Shown here: piece by piece, positions 5,952 to 12,138 of the stretch | Numbering within the stretch: the stretch's first letter is position 1 | Layout of the letters: every line of letters starts with the position of its first letter | NCBI GenBank assembly: GCA_021788365.1 | Contig: JAJYKS010000009.1 | Coordinates: 1-28,659, forward strand | Origin: a bacterium | GTDB taxonomy: Bacteria; Patescibacteria; Microgenomatia; UBA1400; UBA12108 | DNA: 28,659 bases | Reading direction: 5' to 3' | The notes under the pieces: model-generated | What the model was told of the DNA's origin: nothing | Seen by the model: only the letters and a program-made list of their open reading frames with translations | The model's database searches: none | Position numbers and translations under genes: made by a program

Positions 5952-7106
5952 TTACACCGAAACAAGGAGGGAAAGGGTCGCTTGTGCCGCCCGCTTCCAC
6001 GTAAACTGTGCAGCCCGCACGCGTCCTCGTGCAACAAGCCGGCGCGCCGCCGTAGCGTCGCCCAAAACAGTCGTGACCGCCGCGGCAAGCTGCAACGGAT
6101 AATCGCGTAGTGGTTTGAGCGCAACCAATATACCAGCATCGCCCACCACTTCGGGGAGCGCGCCGCCGTTTGAGGATACAACGGGTACTCCAGCTGCCAT
6201 CGATTCTAAAACTGGCAACCCAAAACCTTCAGTGTACGACGGCTGTACATAAAGAGCGGCGCTTGCGTACAGCACTGACAACGTTTCGTCTGAAACACGC
6301 CCGGTAAAGATAACTGCGTCCTGCACCCCATATCGAGATGGTGCCAATAGTGTATCCTGCGCCATCCAGCCCAACCCACCCGCGACTACCAGCTTGTAAT
6401 CGGGATATTTCGTATGCACCAGGCTAAACGCTTGGACCAAAGCCGGCAAATTCTTCCTGGGCTGCACCGTCCCCACAAATAGTATGTACTTCGCATGCTG
6501 TATATCGTATTTCGCGAATACACCCTGCATCGCCGACTTGCTGATTCGCTGACCGCGTCCTGAGTTCGTCGAAGGATTCGCTGATTCACCGGACACTCCC
6601 TCGTATATCACACTAGTCTTTAGTGGATCAATATGGGTCTCCACCACAAGATCGCGTTTCGTAGCCTCCGACACAGCAATAAGACGACTGGCATGGCGCG
6701 CCGCATAATAGGTAGAAAGTGGTAGGTACCACCGCTGCAGGGGGTTTCGATACTCGGGTAGCCATCGATACTCGAGGCCATGGATGGTTACAACAGTCTT
6801 TAGACTAGGGCGGCGTAGCACGGGTAGTGTATGCGCGGGAATCCAGAGAACATCGAGATTCGTTTGCCACGTCGCCACCGCCAATCCTACCTGTGTCCAC
6901 AAGTATCTATAGGCGATTGGCTGGATAATCACGTTCTTTTTATAAAATTCTTCTGGTATTTGCACATTTGGACGGGTAAATAAAACAAAAGTATGCTGTT
7001 TTGCCTCTGGCAATCGCAACAAGTGACTGACAAGGTAGTAGGAGTAGTTTTCCGTACCCGTTCGGTCATTTCCAAACGCTCTCGAGGTGTCTATCCCAAT
7101 CAACAT
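5952..7106 (-). CDS. Glycosyltransferase family 4 (GT-B)
   Basis: About 384 aa. The N-terminal domain opens MLIGIDTSRAFGNDRTGTENYSYYLV, a typical GT4 acceptor domain. The C-terminal donor domain contains YILFVGTVQPRKNLPALVQAF, VVAGGLGW, VIFTGRVSDETLSVLYASAALYVQPSYTEGFGLPVLESMAAGVPVV (with the EX7E-type motif EGFGLPVLE) and GALPEVVGDAGILV. It would transfer a nucleotide-sugar-derived residue to a glycan or lipid acceptor at the cytoplasmic membrane. I start at ATG 7106, because TATTAT lies 6 nt upstream and the sequence from there fits the family; the ATG at 7139 adds an implausible tail. About residues 173-186 (including PSTNSGRG) come from a short palindromic repeat. Confidence 0.92.
   Translation of the reverse strand: MLIGIDTSRAFGNDRTGTENYSYYLVSHLLRLPEAKQHTFVLFTRPNVQIPEEFYKKNVIIQPIAYRYLWTQVGLAVATWQTNLDVLWIPAHTLPVLRRPSLKTVVTIHGLEYRWLPEYRNPLQRWYLPLSTYYAARHASRLIAVSEATKRDLVVETHIDPLKTSVIYEGVSGESANPSTNSGRGQRISKSAMQGVFAKYDIQHAKYILFVGTVQPRKNLPALVQAFSLVHTKYPDYKLVVAGGLGWMAQDTLLAPSRYGVQDAVIFTGRVSDETLSVLYASAALYVQPSYTEGFGLPVLESMAAGVPVVSSNGGALPEVVGDAGILVALKPLRDYPLQLAAAVTTVLGDATAARRLVARGRVRAAQFTWKRAAQATLSLLVSV
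6558..6576. repeat. TCCTGAG...GTCGAAGGA palindromic repeat, copy 2, inside the GT4 gene
   Basis: TCCTGAGTTCGTCGAAGGA, read in frame on the minus strand as part of PSTNSGRG. It lies between direct repeats GATTCGCTGA at 6543-6552 and 6575-6584, which look like a target-site duplication. Confidence 0.75.
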
Positions 7107-7112
7107 ACTCCA

Positions 7113-7118
7113 ATAATA
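7113..7118 (-). promoter_or_regulatory. -10 box of the GT4 gene
   Basis: TATTAT on the minus strand, 6 nt before ATG 7106. Leaderless arrangement. Confidence 0.5.
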
Positions 7119-7142
7119 CCAGACTATATCAATATGCACGCA

Positions 7143-7253
7143 GTGGTAAATTCACAAGTTGCAAAACACAACGCAGTGGCGGGTAGCCCGAGTTCTAGGT
7201 CGCTGCGCCACCAGGCGCAGATAGACCGAGTTTTGCGTTTGGGAATTTACCAC
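7143..7253. repeat. 111-bp palindromic intergenic element (mreB / GT4 gap)
   Basis: Outer arms GTGGTAAATTC (7143-7153) and GAATTTACCAC (7243-7253) are a perfect inverted repeat. Inner arms GCAAAAC (7161-7167) and GTTTTGC (7230-7236) continue the pairing. Inside lie further hairpins, for example CTGCGCC/GGCGCAG at 7203-7220. It lies between the mreB stop and the GT4 promoter. It has no U-tract, so it does not look like a simple terminator. A MITE-like element or a structured RNA both fit. Confidence 0.75.
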
Positions 7254-7260
7254 GAGTGGT

Positions 7261-8259
7261 TTACCTCAGCGCTTTTCGATATACATCGATGTGCTCTATT
7301 GCCTTCCCCGTCCCCTTTACCACGCAAAGAAGTGGCTCCTCCGCAGCGTACGCCGGCACACCGGCCTCTTTGGTGAGAAGCGCATCGAGGTTCCGAAGCA
7401 GAGAGGTACCACCACTCATCACAATGCCCTTGTCAATGATATCGCTTGAGAGCTCCGGTGGCGTTTCCTCAAGTACTGCCTTTACTACTCCGACAATCTG
7501 CGAAAGTGGCTTCTGCAAAGCTTGAAAGACGTCGTCTGATGTCAAGGTAATGGTTCGCGGCAGACCGGAGACAGTATCCCGACCTTTGACTTCCATGCTC
7601 TCTGTTCGTGCCAATTTCGTGGCCGAACCTATCTTTATTTTTACTGCCTCTGCCGTTTGTTCGCCAATAACCAGAGAGTGTGTACGACGTACATAGTCCG
7701 CGATCGCCTCATCGAGTCGCGTCCCCCCTACCCTGGCACTCTTGTGTACCACAACACCACCAAGCGAGATAACAGCAGATTCTGCTGCCCCTCCACCAAT
7801 GTCGAGTATCATATTGCCGCTGGCCTCAGCAATCGGTACACCAGCGCCTATAGCGGCAGCCAAAGGCTCGTCTATGAGATAGGCGTTCCGTGCTCCAGCC
7901 GCCATGGTCGCATCCACTGCTGCCCGTCGTTCTACTTGGGTACACCCCGCCGGCACGCAAATCATTACGTCTGGCTTAAACACTAGGTTGCGTCCCACGG
8001 CACGAGAAATAAAGAACTTGAGCATCGCCTCGGTAACGGCATAATCGGCGATGACGCCGTCTTTCATTGGCCGACTAGCAACGATAGAACCGGGGGTACG
8101 CCCAAGCATGGTCTTTGCCTCGTTCCCAACAGCCACTACCCGCATATCTGGTATCGATACAGCAACAACCGTCGGCTCATTGAGAACAATCCCCTCGCCC
8201 GCCACCCACACCAGGCTATTGGCCGTCCCCAAATCTATCCCCAATCGTTTGCCTAACAT
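7261..8259 (-). CDS. mreB: Rod shape-determining protein MreB
   Basis: A 332-aa actin-like ATPase that forms membrane-associated filaments guiding peptidoglycan synthesis and rod shape. Phosphate-1 loop DLGTANSLVWV (about 9-19), the family block GIVLNEPTVVAV, PVAGCTQVERRA-type region (MICVPAGCTQVERRAAVDA), YLIDEPLAAAIGAG, phosphate-2 loop DIGGGAAESAVISLGG and adenosine motif GIVMSGGTSLLRNLD are all present. Length is normal. TACAAT (8266-8271) lies 6 nt before the ATG, predicting a leaderless start. No mreC or mreD is adjacent, unlike most bacteria. The start is followed upstream by a long palindromic element. Confidence 0.96.
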   Translation of the reverse strand: MLGKRLGIDLGTANSLVWVAGEGIVLNEPTVVAVSIPDMRVVAVGNEAKTMLGRTPGSIVASRPMKDGVIADYAVTEAMLKFFISRAVGRNLVFKPDVMICVPAGCTQVERRAAVDATMAAGARNAYLIDEPLAAAIGAGVPIAEASGNMILDIGGGAAESAVISLGGVVVHKSARVGGTRLDEAIADYVRRTHSLVIGEQTAEAVKIKIGSATKLARTESMEVKGRDTVSGLPRTITLTSDDVFQALQKPLSQIVGVVKAVLEETPPELSSDIIDKGIVMSGGTSLLRNLDALLTKEAGVPAYAAEEPLLCVVKGTGKAIEHIDVYRKALR

Positions 8260-8265
8260 GCTTAT

Positions 8266-8271
8266 ATTGTA
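8266..8271 (-). promoter_or_regulatory. -10 box of mreB
   Basis: TACAAT on the minus strand preceded by TG (TGATACAAT, an extended -10 form), 6 nt before the mreB ATG. Leaderless arrangement. Confidence 0.55.
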
Positions 8272-8317
8272 TCACCTCGAGATAGTCGGAAGAAATTCTA
8301 AAAATGGTGTACTTCGT

Positions 8318-8463
8318 ATGATAAGCAATATGATTTTCGCAGTGTAGGGCCGAACAGTCCTCCCAGGGAGGACGCGACAAGAAAAATCGACGCACAAGCA
8401 AGGCGAGTAAGGAAGATTTTTCCTGACGTGAGCTTCTCACAAGAAAATCGTATTGCGAATCAT
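8318..8463. repeat. 146-bp element with long inverted arms and inner hairpins
   Basis: The arms 8318-8338 and 8443-8463 are inverted copies over 21 bp with 18 matches (ATGATAAGCAATATGATTTTC against its partner). Inside are a perfect 8-bp hairpin GTCCTCCC-A-GGGAGGAC (8357-8373) and another inverted pair GAAAAATC (8381-8388) / GATTTTTC (8415-8422). It lies between divergent mreB and the double-HTH gene. It could be a MITE or a structured RNA. I find no open frame of note. Confidence 0.75.
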
Positions 8464-8534
8464 GCATAAATTGTTTTCACGCCTCATTTACAATACCGCA
8501 CATTTAGTTTAATTACCGCAATCTAGGTAGACTA

Positions 8535-8547
8535 TTTTACGGTAAAA
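8535..8547. promoter_or_regulatory. Palindrome upstream of the double-HTH promoter
   Basis: TTTTAC-G-GTAAAA is a perfect 13-nt palindrome, 7 nt upstream of the -35 at 8555. A TTACCG further upstream (about 8510) repeats half of it. Candidate operator, possibly for the MerR-like protein encoded downstream. Confidence 0.45.
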
Positions 8548-8554
8548 GATCTAT

Positions 8555-8583
8555 TTGACTTCACATACCCGTCGTTCTACACT
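8555..8583 (+). promoter_or_regulatory. Promoter of the double-HTH membrane gene
   Basis: TTGACT (8555-8560), 17-nt spacer, TACACT (8578-8583). Predicted start near 8590, giving a leader of about 40 nt that includes the Shine-Dalgarno-like GAGGAAAGG (8615-8623). Confidence 0.7.
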
Positions 8584-8629
8584 AAAAACATACCCTACAA
8601 ACTTGGACAATCTCGAGGAAAGGTAAGTT

Positions 8630-9562
8630 GTGGAAAAGCTCTACACCGTTACTGAGGTCGCCGACAAGCTTAACCTCTCTGCCAAAACACTGCGGCGATG
8701 GGAGGAGGCAGGGCGTTTCACCCCGTCGCGTACATTGGGCGGTCAACGTCGATATTCCATTGAGGACCTACAAATATTGGACGCGATTAAACACGGCACC
8801 ATTCCCGACCAAAAGGATTTGCTCACGCTCCAACAAGCGGGAGCACTATTCGGTGTATCCCCCGCCACCATCGACAGATGGGAGAACGAAGGGAAGATCC
8901 ATCCTTTGATAACGGCCGGCAACACCTACTACCCCCGCACGCGGCTCCTCAGCAAGCTAGGACAGTTGCAAACGGAGATACTCCCACACATGGAACGAAC
9001 CCCCTACACCCCATCTCCCAGGCAAGAAGATAGACCAACCATACAGCCCACGCTAGAGGTGTCAAGTGCACCAGAGAAAGTAGAACCGCGAGAGCAGCTT
9101 GACCGCCACCCAGGGAAACCTCGCCTCTCTACATTACCCGCCGCTCAAACTTCAGCCCCACACGCATCCCGTCGCAGCGGGTTTCACAACATAAATCTGG
9201 ATACTGTCCTAGTAAACGCCGCCGTCACCCTGGTGCTCCTCGGTGGTTACTATTTCCTCACTCGCCCATTCAAACTGGTTGAGCCACTCACCCCCACAAG
9301 CCGCTCCTCCACCGCACCCACAACCGATCCAGACATAACGCGCATAAAATCCATGATCGACGGAAGTGGTAATGTTACCGCGCCATCCCTAACGCTTTCT
9401 CCTGGGGTCGCTCCAGACAGGCCTGCTCCAGGCACGCTCTACTTTGACACCGGCTCACAAGTGTACCGCTACTATGCAAACGGCAAGTGGAACGATCTGG
9501 TCCCTACTCCCGTCGCCTCACTGTCTGCGGCAACTGCAACACCCGCCGCCACGGTCCGCTAA
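8630..9562 (+). CDS. Membrane-anchored protein with two MerR-type HTH units
   Basis: A 310-aa protein with an unusual layout. Residues 4-48 are a MerR-like HTH (LYTVTEVADKLNLSAKTLRRWEEAGRF ... GGQRRYSIEDLQIL). Residues about 64-107 are a second HTH (LLTLQQAGALFGVSPATIDRWENEGKI). A Pro/Ser/Arg-rich linker follows, then one membrane span at about 192-212 (VNAAVTLVLLGGYYFL). The C-terminal ~95 residues would lie outside the membrane and contain PAPGTLYFDTGSQVYRYYANGKWNDL. The start is GTG 8630, with GAGGAAAGG at 8615-8623. The design suggests a transcription factor held at the membrane, or an envelope protein tethered to DNA. It is next to the PEGA/propeller gene. The function is unknown. Confidence 0.85.
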   Translation: MEKLYTVTEVADKLNLSAKTLRRWEEAGRFTPSRTLGGQRRYSIEDLQILDAIKHGTIPDQKDLLTLQQAGALFGVSPATIDRWENEGKIHPLITAGNTYYPRTRLLSKLGQLQTEILPHMERTPYTPSPRQEDRPTIQPTLEVSSAPEKVEPREQLDRHPGKPRLSTLPAAQTSAPHASRRSGFHNINLDTVLVNAAVTLVLLGGYYFLTRPFKLVEPLTPTSRSSTAPTTDPDITRIKSMIDGSGNVTAPSLTLSPGVAPDRPAPGTLYFDTGSQVYRYYANGKWNDLVPTPVASLSAATATPAATVR

Positions 9563-9585
9563 CCCAAAAACGCCGCCAAGTACTA

Positions 9586-9591
9586 TATAAT
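9586..9591 (+). promoter_or_regulatory. -10 box of the PEGA/propeller gene
   Basis: A perfect TATAAT, 9 nt before ATG 9601. Transcription should begin within about 3 nt of the start codon. Confidence 0.6.
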
Positions 9592-9600
9592 AGCGCCTAT

Positions 9601-11025
9601 ATGTCGCGCGCCTCTCTTATCCGTCTACTTGTGTTTCTTGGCACTGCCGCCTTTATCGTTGTTGGCACCGTACTCGTCATCCGCTACGCCGAAGGCTACC
9701 GCCCCACACGAAGTGGATTTATCAAAGGCACAGGCCTCCTAGCCGCCAACTCATTCCCCTCTGGCGCAGAGGTGTACATAAATAGTCGCCTAACGACAGC
9801 AACCGATAATACCCTAAACCTAGATCCCGGTGTCTACGATATCGCGATACGAAAAGATGGCTATCACGACTGGGAGAAGAAACTCACGGTAACGAGTGAG
9901 CTCGTAACCCAGACAAATGCACAGCTTTTCCCAACGTCGCCAACCCTTGAGCCACTAACTTTTACGGGGGCCGTAAACCCCGTGCCATCCCCAGACGGCC
10001 TCCACATAGCCTTTACCGTTGCCTCAGCTTCCGCCGCTGCCAAAAATGGCCTGTATGTCGTAGATCTCAACTCCTCGCCGCTTATCATGAACAAAAGCGC
10101 GCATCAAATTGCCCGCACGAGTGAAAGCTACGACTATCAGGCAGCCACCTACACCTGGTCTCCAAACTCTTCGGAGCTCCTGGTCGCTTTTAAAAATGGC
10201 GCCCACGTCCTGTTGCCAGCAAACTCATTCACCGACCTTGGAAGCGTCAAAGACGTAACCGCCACACTCCCTCAGACTTGGACGGAGTGGGAACTCGAAC
10301 TAGCTCGCGAAGAGCAACCTCACCTCGCCAAACTACCGGACTTTATGGCTAAAGTTGCCACCGCCTCCGCCACCAACCTCTACTTCTCCCCAGACGGGAA
10401 CAGATTGTTGTACCAGGCAGTAGCCGATTTCACCATTCCGGAAAACCTCATCCCACCACTCCCCGCCTCTTCTACCCAAATACAAGCCCGATCGGTGAAG
10501 ACGGGTGGCTGGTATGTCTACGATCTCAAAGAAGATCGTAACTTCTTGATTACCGAAGGGATCGCGCCCACCCCCGCCCCGTCCCCAGCACCCACCGCAA
10601 AACTGCAAAACGGCAATACTGTACCACTGCCGTCTCCCTTCACCCCTCAAAAGCTCATGCTCGTCCCTGATATCAATCTTCCGCTCCCCGCTGAGCTCGG
10701 CCTCTCGGTGGTGGGCAGCCAATCCGCCTTTCGCACGCTGCAAACTGGTGTCACAAACGCAGAGACAATAGAGCTGTTCAATGCCCAATACTCCTCCATG
10801 TTCGTCTCCTCTGCACAATGGTACCCAGATTCCGCCCATATCGTACTCACGACGGATCGTGGTATCGACGTTATGGAGTACGATGGTACCAATCGCGTTA
10901 CTGTCTACTCAGGACCATTTGACCCCCATTTTGTCTACCCTTGGCCAGACGGGAGTAGTCTGGTTACTCGCATTCAGTTCTCGCCAGATACAACTCCCGA
11001 TCTCTACACAATCAAGTTGAAATAA
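9601..11025 (+). CDS. Membrane-anchored PEGA-domain / beta-propeller-like protein
   Basis: A 474-aa protein. An N-terminal membrane span or uncleaved signal anchor (about 7-29, IRLLVFLGTAAFIVVGTVLVI) leads to a PEGA domain (about 48-115, with SFPSGAEVYINSRLTTATDN and LDPGVYDIAIRKDGYHDWEKKL). TolB/WD40-like blades follow, marked by PSPDGLHIAFT, TWSPNSSELLVAF, YFSPDGNRLLYQ and WYPDSAHIVLTTDRG. A Pro-rich segment (TPAPSPAPTA) breaks the propeller around residue 330. It is probably an extracytoplasmic envelope-binding or scaffolding protein; PEGA domains are often found in surface proteins. I start it at ATG 9601, placed by TATAAT at 9586; upstream frame belongs to the preceding gene. Its ligand is unknown. 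Confidence 0.87.
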   Translation: MSRASLIRLLVFLGTAAFIVVGTVLVIRYAEGYRPTRSGFIKGTGLLAANSFPSGAEVYINSRLTTATDNTLNLDPGVYDIAIRKDGYHDWEKKLTVTSELVTQTNAQLFPTSPTLEPLTFTGAVNPVPSPDGLHIAFTVASASAAAKNGLYVVDLNSSPLIMNKSAHQIARTSESYDYQAATYTWSPNSSELLVAFKNGAHVLLPANSFTDLGSVKDVTATLPQTWTEWELELAREEQPHLAKLPDFMAKVATASATNLYFSPDGNRLLYQAVADFTIPENLIPPLPASSTQIQARSVKTGGWYVYDLKEDRNFLITEGIAPTPAPSPAPTAKLQNGNTVPLPSPFTPQKLMLVPDINLPLPAELGLSVVGSQSAFRTLQTGVTNAETIELFNAQYSSMFVSSAQWYPDSAHIVLTTDRGIDVMEYDGTNRVTVYSGPFDPHFVYPWPDGSSLVTRIQFSPDTTPDLYTIKLK

Positions 11026-11044
11026 CAATTTGTTATGGTACAGT
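11017..11044 (+). promoter_or_regulatory. Promoter of the small basic protein / tRNA-Arg unit
   Basis: TTGAAA (11017-11022, overlapping the end of the preceding gene), 16-nt spacer, TACAGT (11039-11044), then 7 nt to ATG 11052. It may also serve tRNA-Arg. Confidence 0.5.
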
Positions 11045-11051
11045 GGAAACA

Positions 11052-11225
11052 ATGCCACGTCCATCCATTACCCACTTCAAGCCAGGTTTCAAGCAACTAG
11101 GTTTTCGGAGCCCGCGCTGGCACATCAACAACTTCGTCACCAAAGTCCGCTCCCGCGTTGTCTCCCACCCCTTTTACCAGAAGCTCCGCACCCCTCCCTG
11201 GATCTCCCAAAACAAGGTAAAATAG
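11052..11225 (+). CDS. Small basic hypothetical protein, 57 aa
   Basis: A 57-aa, strongly basic, Pro/His/Arg-rich protein (MPRPSITHFKPGFKQLGFRS..., ending ISQNKVK). No recognised domain and no signal or membrane segment. Support comes from a promoter with 7-nt spacing to the ATG (leaderless pattern) and from filling the gap between the propeller gene and tRNA-Arg exactly. Its charge suggests nucleic-acid or ribosome binding, which is only a guess. Confidence 0.55.
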   Translation: MPRPSITHFKPGFKQLGFRSPRWHINNFVTKVRSRVVSHPFYQKLRTPPWISQNKVK

Positions 11226-11234
11226 CCCTAAATA

Positions 11235-11306
11235 GCTCCCATAGTTCAACGGATAGAACAGAGGTTTCCTAAACCTCTAATCCAAGTTCAATTCTTGGTG
11301 GGGGCA
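11235..11306 (+). tRNA. tRNA-Arg (anticodon CCT)
   Basis: A 72-nt cloverleaf. Acceptor GCTCCCA pairs with TGGGGGC; D-arm AGTTCAACGGATAGAAC; anticodon stem GAGGT/ACCTC with loop TTCCTAA, giving anticodon CCT; T-arm CCAAG-TTCAATT-CTTGG; discriminator A. The 3' CCA is not encoded (A is followed by CGA). It reads AGG codons. Confidence 0.93.
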
Positions 11307-11317
11307 CGAGCAACTCG

Positions 11318-11788
11318 CTACGATCGTTCAGCCTCAGAGTAAATGAGCTCTTCCGACACACTGCGGTACTCGTACAGTTCTTCCTGCGTGAAGATAAGGT
11401 TGATTTCCTTTTCGGCGTTTTGTGGCTCGTCGGATGCATGGATCAAGTTTTGGCTCCCACTCATACCGTAGTCACCGCGGATACTGCCTGCATCTGCGGC
11501 GTAGCCTTTGGTCACGCCCACAATCGTCCGCACTGCCGAAACCGCCTCTTGCCCCTCCCAAACCATTGCGACGATAGGCGTCCAAGTCATGAAGGCTTTA
11601 AGATCCTTAAAAAAAGGCTTGTCCTTGTGGTGAGCGTACCAAGTATCGAGGATTTCGTCGGAGAGGCGCATCATCTTGAGACCCACGAGTTTCAGCCCCT
11701 TATGCTCAAATCGTGCCATGATGTCGCCAATGAGCCCACGTTGTAGACCATCAGGCTTGATAAGTACGACAGTTCGCTGCATCCCCAT
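11318..11788 (-). CDS. ndk: Nucleoside diphosphate kinase
   Basis: A 156-aa enzyme that equilibrates nucleoside di- and triphosphates through a phospho-histidine. It shows TVVLIKPDGLQRGLIGDIMARFE at the N-terminus, the YAHHKDKPFF segment, WEGQEAV, and SIRGDYGMSGSQNLIHASD with the catalytic His at about 117. Family members usually read NxIHGSD; here it is NLIHASD. AAGGAG five nt before the ATG fixes the start at 11788. Unlike most neighbours it has a real leader of about 65 nt, containing a hairpin repeat, behind a good promoter. The C-terminal extension past residue 140 is slightly long but normal. Confidence 0.96.
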   Translation of the reverse strand: MGMQRTVVLIKPDGLQRGLIGDIMARFEHKGLKLVGLKMMRLSDEILDTWYAHHKDKPFFKDLKAFMTWTPIVAMVWEGQEAVSAVRTIVGVTKGYAADAGSIRGDYGMSGSQNLIHASDEPQNAEKEINLIFTQEELYEYRSVSEELIYSEAERS

Positions 11789-11798
11789 AAAATCTCCT

Positions 11799-11840
11799 TC
11801 GTCGCCTCGCCGAAGTTCAGTTACACCGAACGAAGGCGGG
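11799..11840. repeat. Imperfect palindromic repeat in the ndk leader
   Basis: CGCCTCGCCGAAGTTC and GAACGAAGGCGGG flank AGTTACACC-like loop sequence, making an imperfect GC-rich hairpin between the ndk Shine-Dalgarno and its promoter. It resembles the other short palindromes here. It might also influence ndk expression. Confidence 0.5.
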
Positions 11841-11862
11841 TCTGTATCTGGTTATTTTCCCA

Positions 11863-11890
11863 ATTGTATCACGAAAACATGTCATGCCAA
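11863..11890 (-). promoter_or_regulatory. Promoter of ndk
   Basis: Minus strand: TTGGCA (11890-11885), 16-nt spacer, TACAAT (11868-11863). The predicted leader of about 65 nt contains the 11799-11840 hairpin. It overlaps the 3' end of the upstream hypothetical (11882). Confidence 0.5.
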
Positions 11891-12106
11891 AAGGAGTGGT
11901 TGTCCCACATCTCTGGACAAAAAGCCACTCCGCATGCGGTCGGCTATAGACCCCAACACTATCTGATACATTGCCATATTTGTGCAGGGTAGATCAGCAG
12001 ACTCCCCTAGAAGTTGCAACACTAGAGCACATCCACGGCAAAAACCCTCAGGGGTTCCATCCAAAAACGCTTTTTCCGCTGATTGGACACGCTCGTCAAC
12101 CTTCAT
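11882..12106 (-). CDS. Small hypothetical protein, 74 aa
   Basis: Starts MKVDERVQSAEKAFLDG and contains FCRGCALVLQLLGESADLPC, with three Cys residues in a 20-residue span, then a helical tail. Not recognised. I start at ATG 12106 because a perfect TATAAT (12118-12113) lies exactly 6 nt upstream; the ATG two codons earlier would fall before the predicted transcription start. It lies between the TrmB-AKR gene and ndk on the same strand. The Cys pattern could bind a metal, which is speculative. Confidence 0.6.
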   Translation of the reverse strand: MKVDERVQSAEKAFLDGTPEGFCRGCALVLQLLGESADLPCTNMAMYQIVLGSIADRMRSGFLSRDVGQPLLLA

Positions 12107-12112
12107 ATGCAA

Positions 12113-12118
12113 ATTATA
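12113..12118 (-). promoter_or_regulatory. -10 box of the 74-aa hypothetical
   Basis: Perfect TATAAT on the minus strand, 6 nt before ATG 12106. No clear -35. Confidence 0.55.
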
Positions 12119-12138
12119 CCGTACTAATCAAGCCAATC

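Noticed and set aside
7143..7253. Rho-independent terminator of mreB
   Set aside because: The palindrome is long and nested but lacks a terminal U-tract in either direction.
10333..10839. 168-aa minus-strand frame inside the PEGA/propeller gene
   Set aside because: Gly/Arg-rich shadow; the plus-strand frame shows PEGA and propeller motifs.
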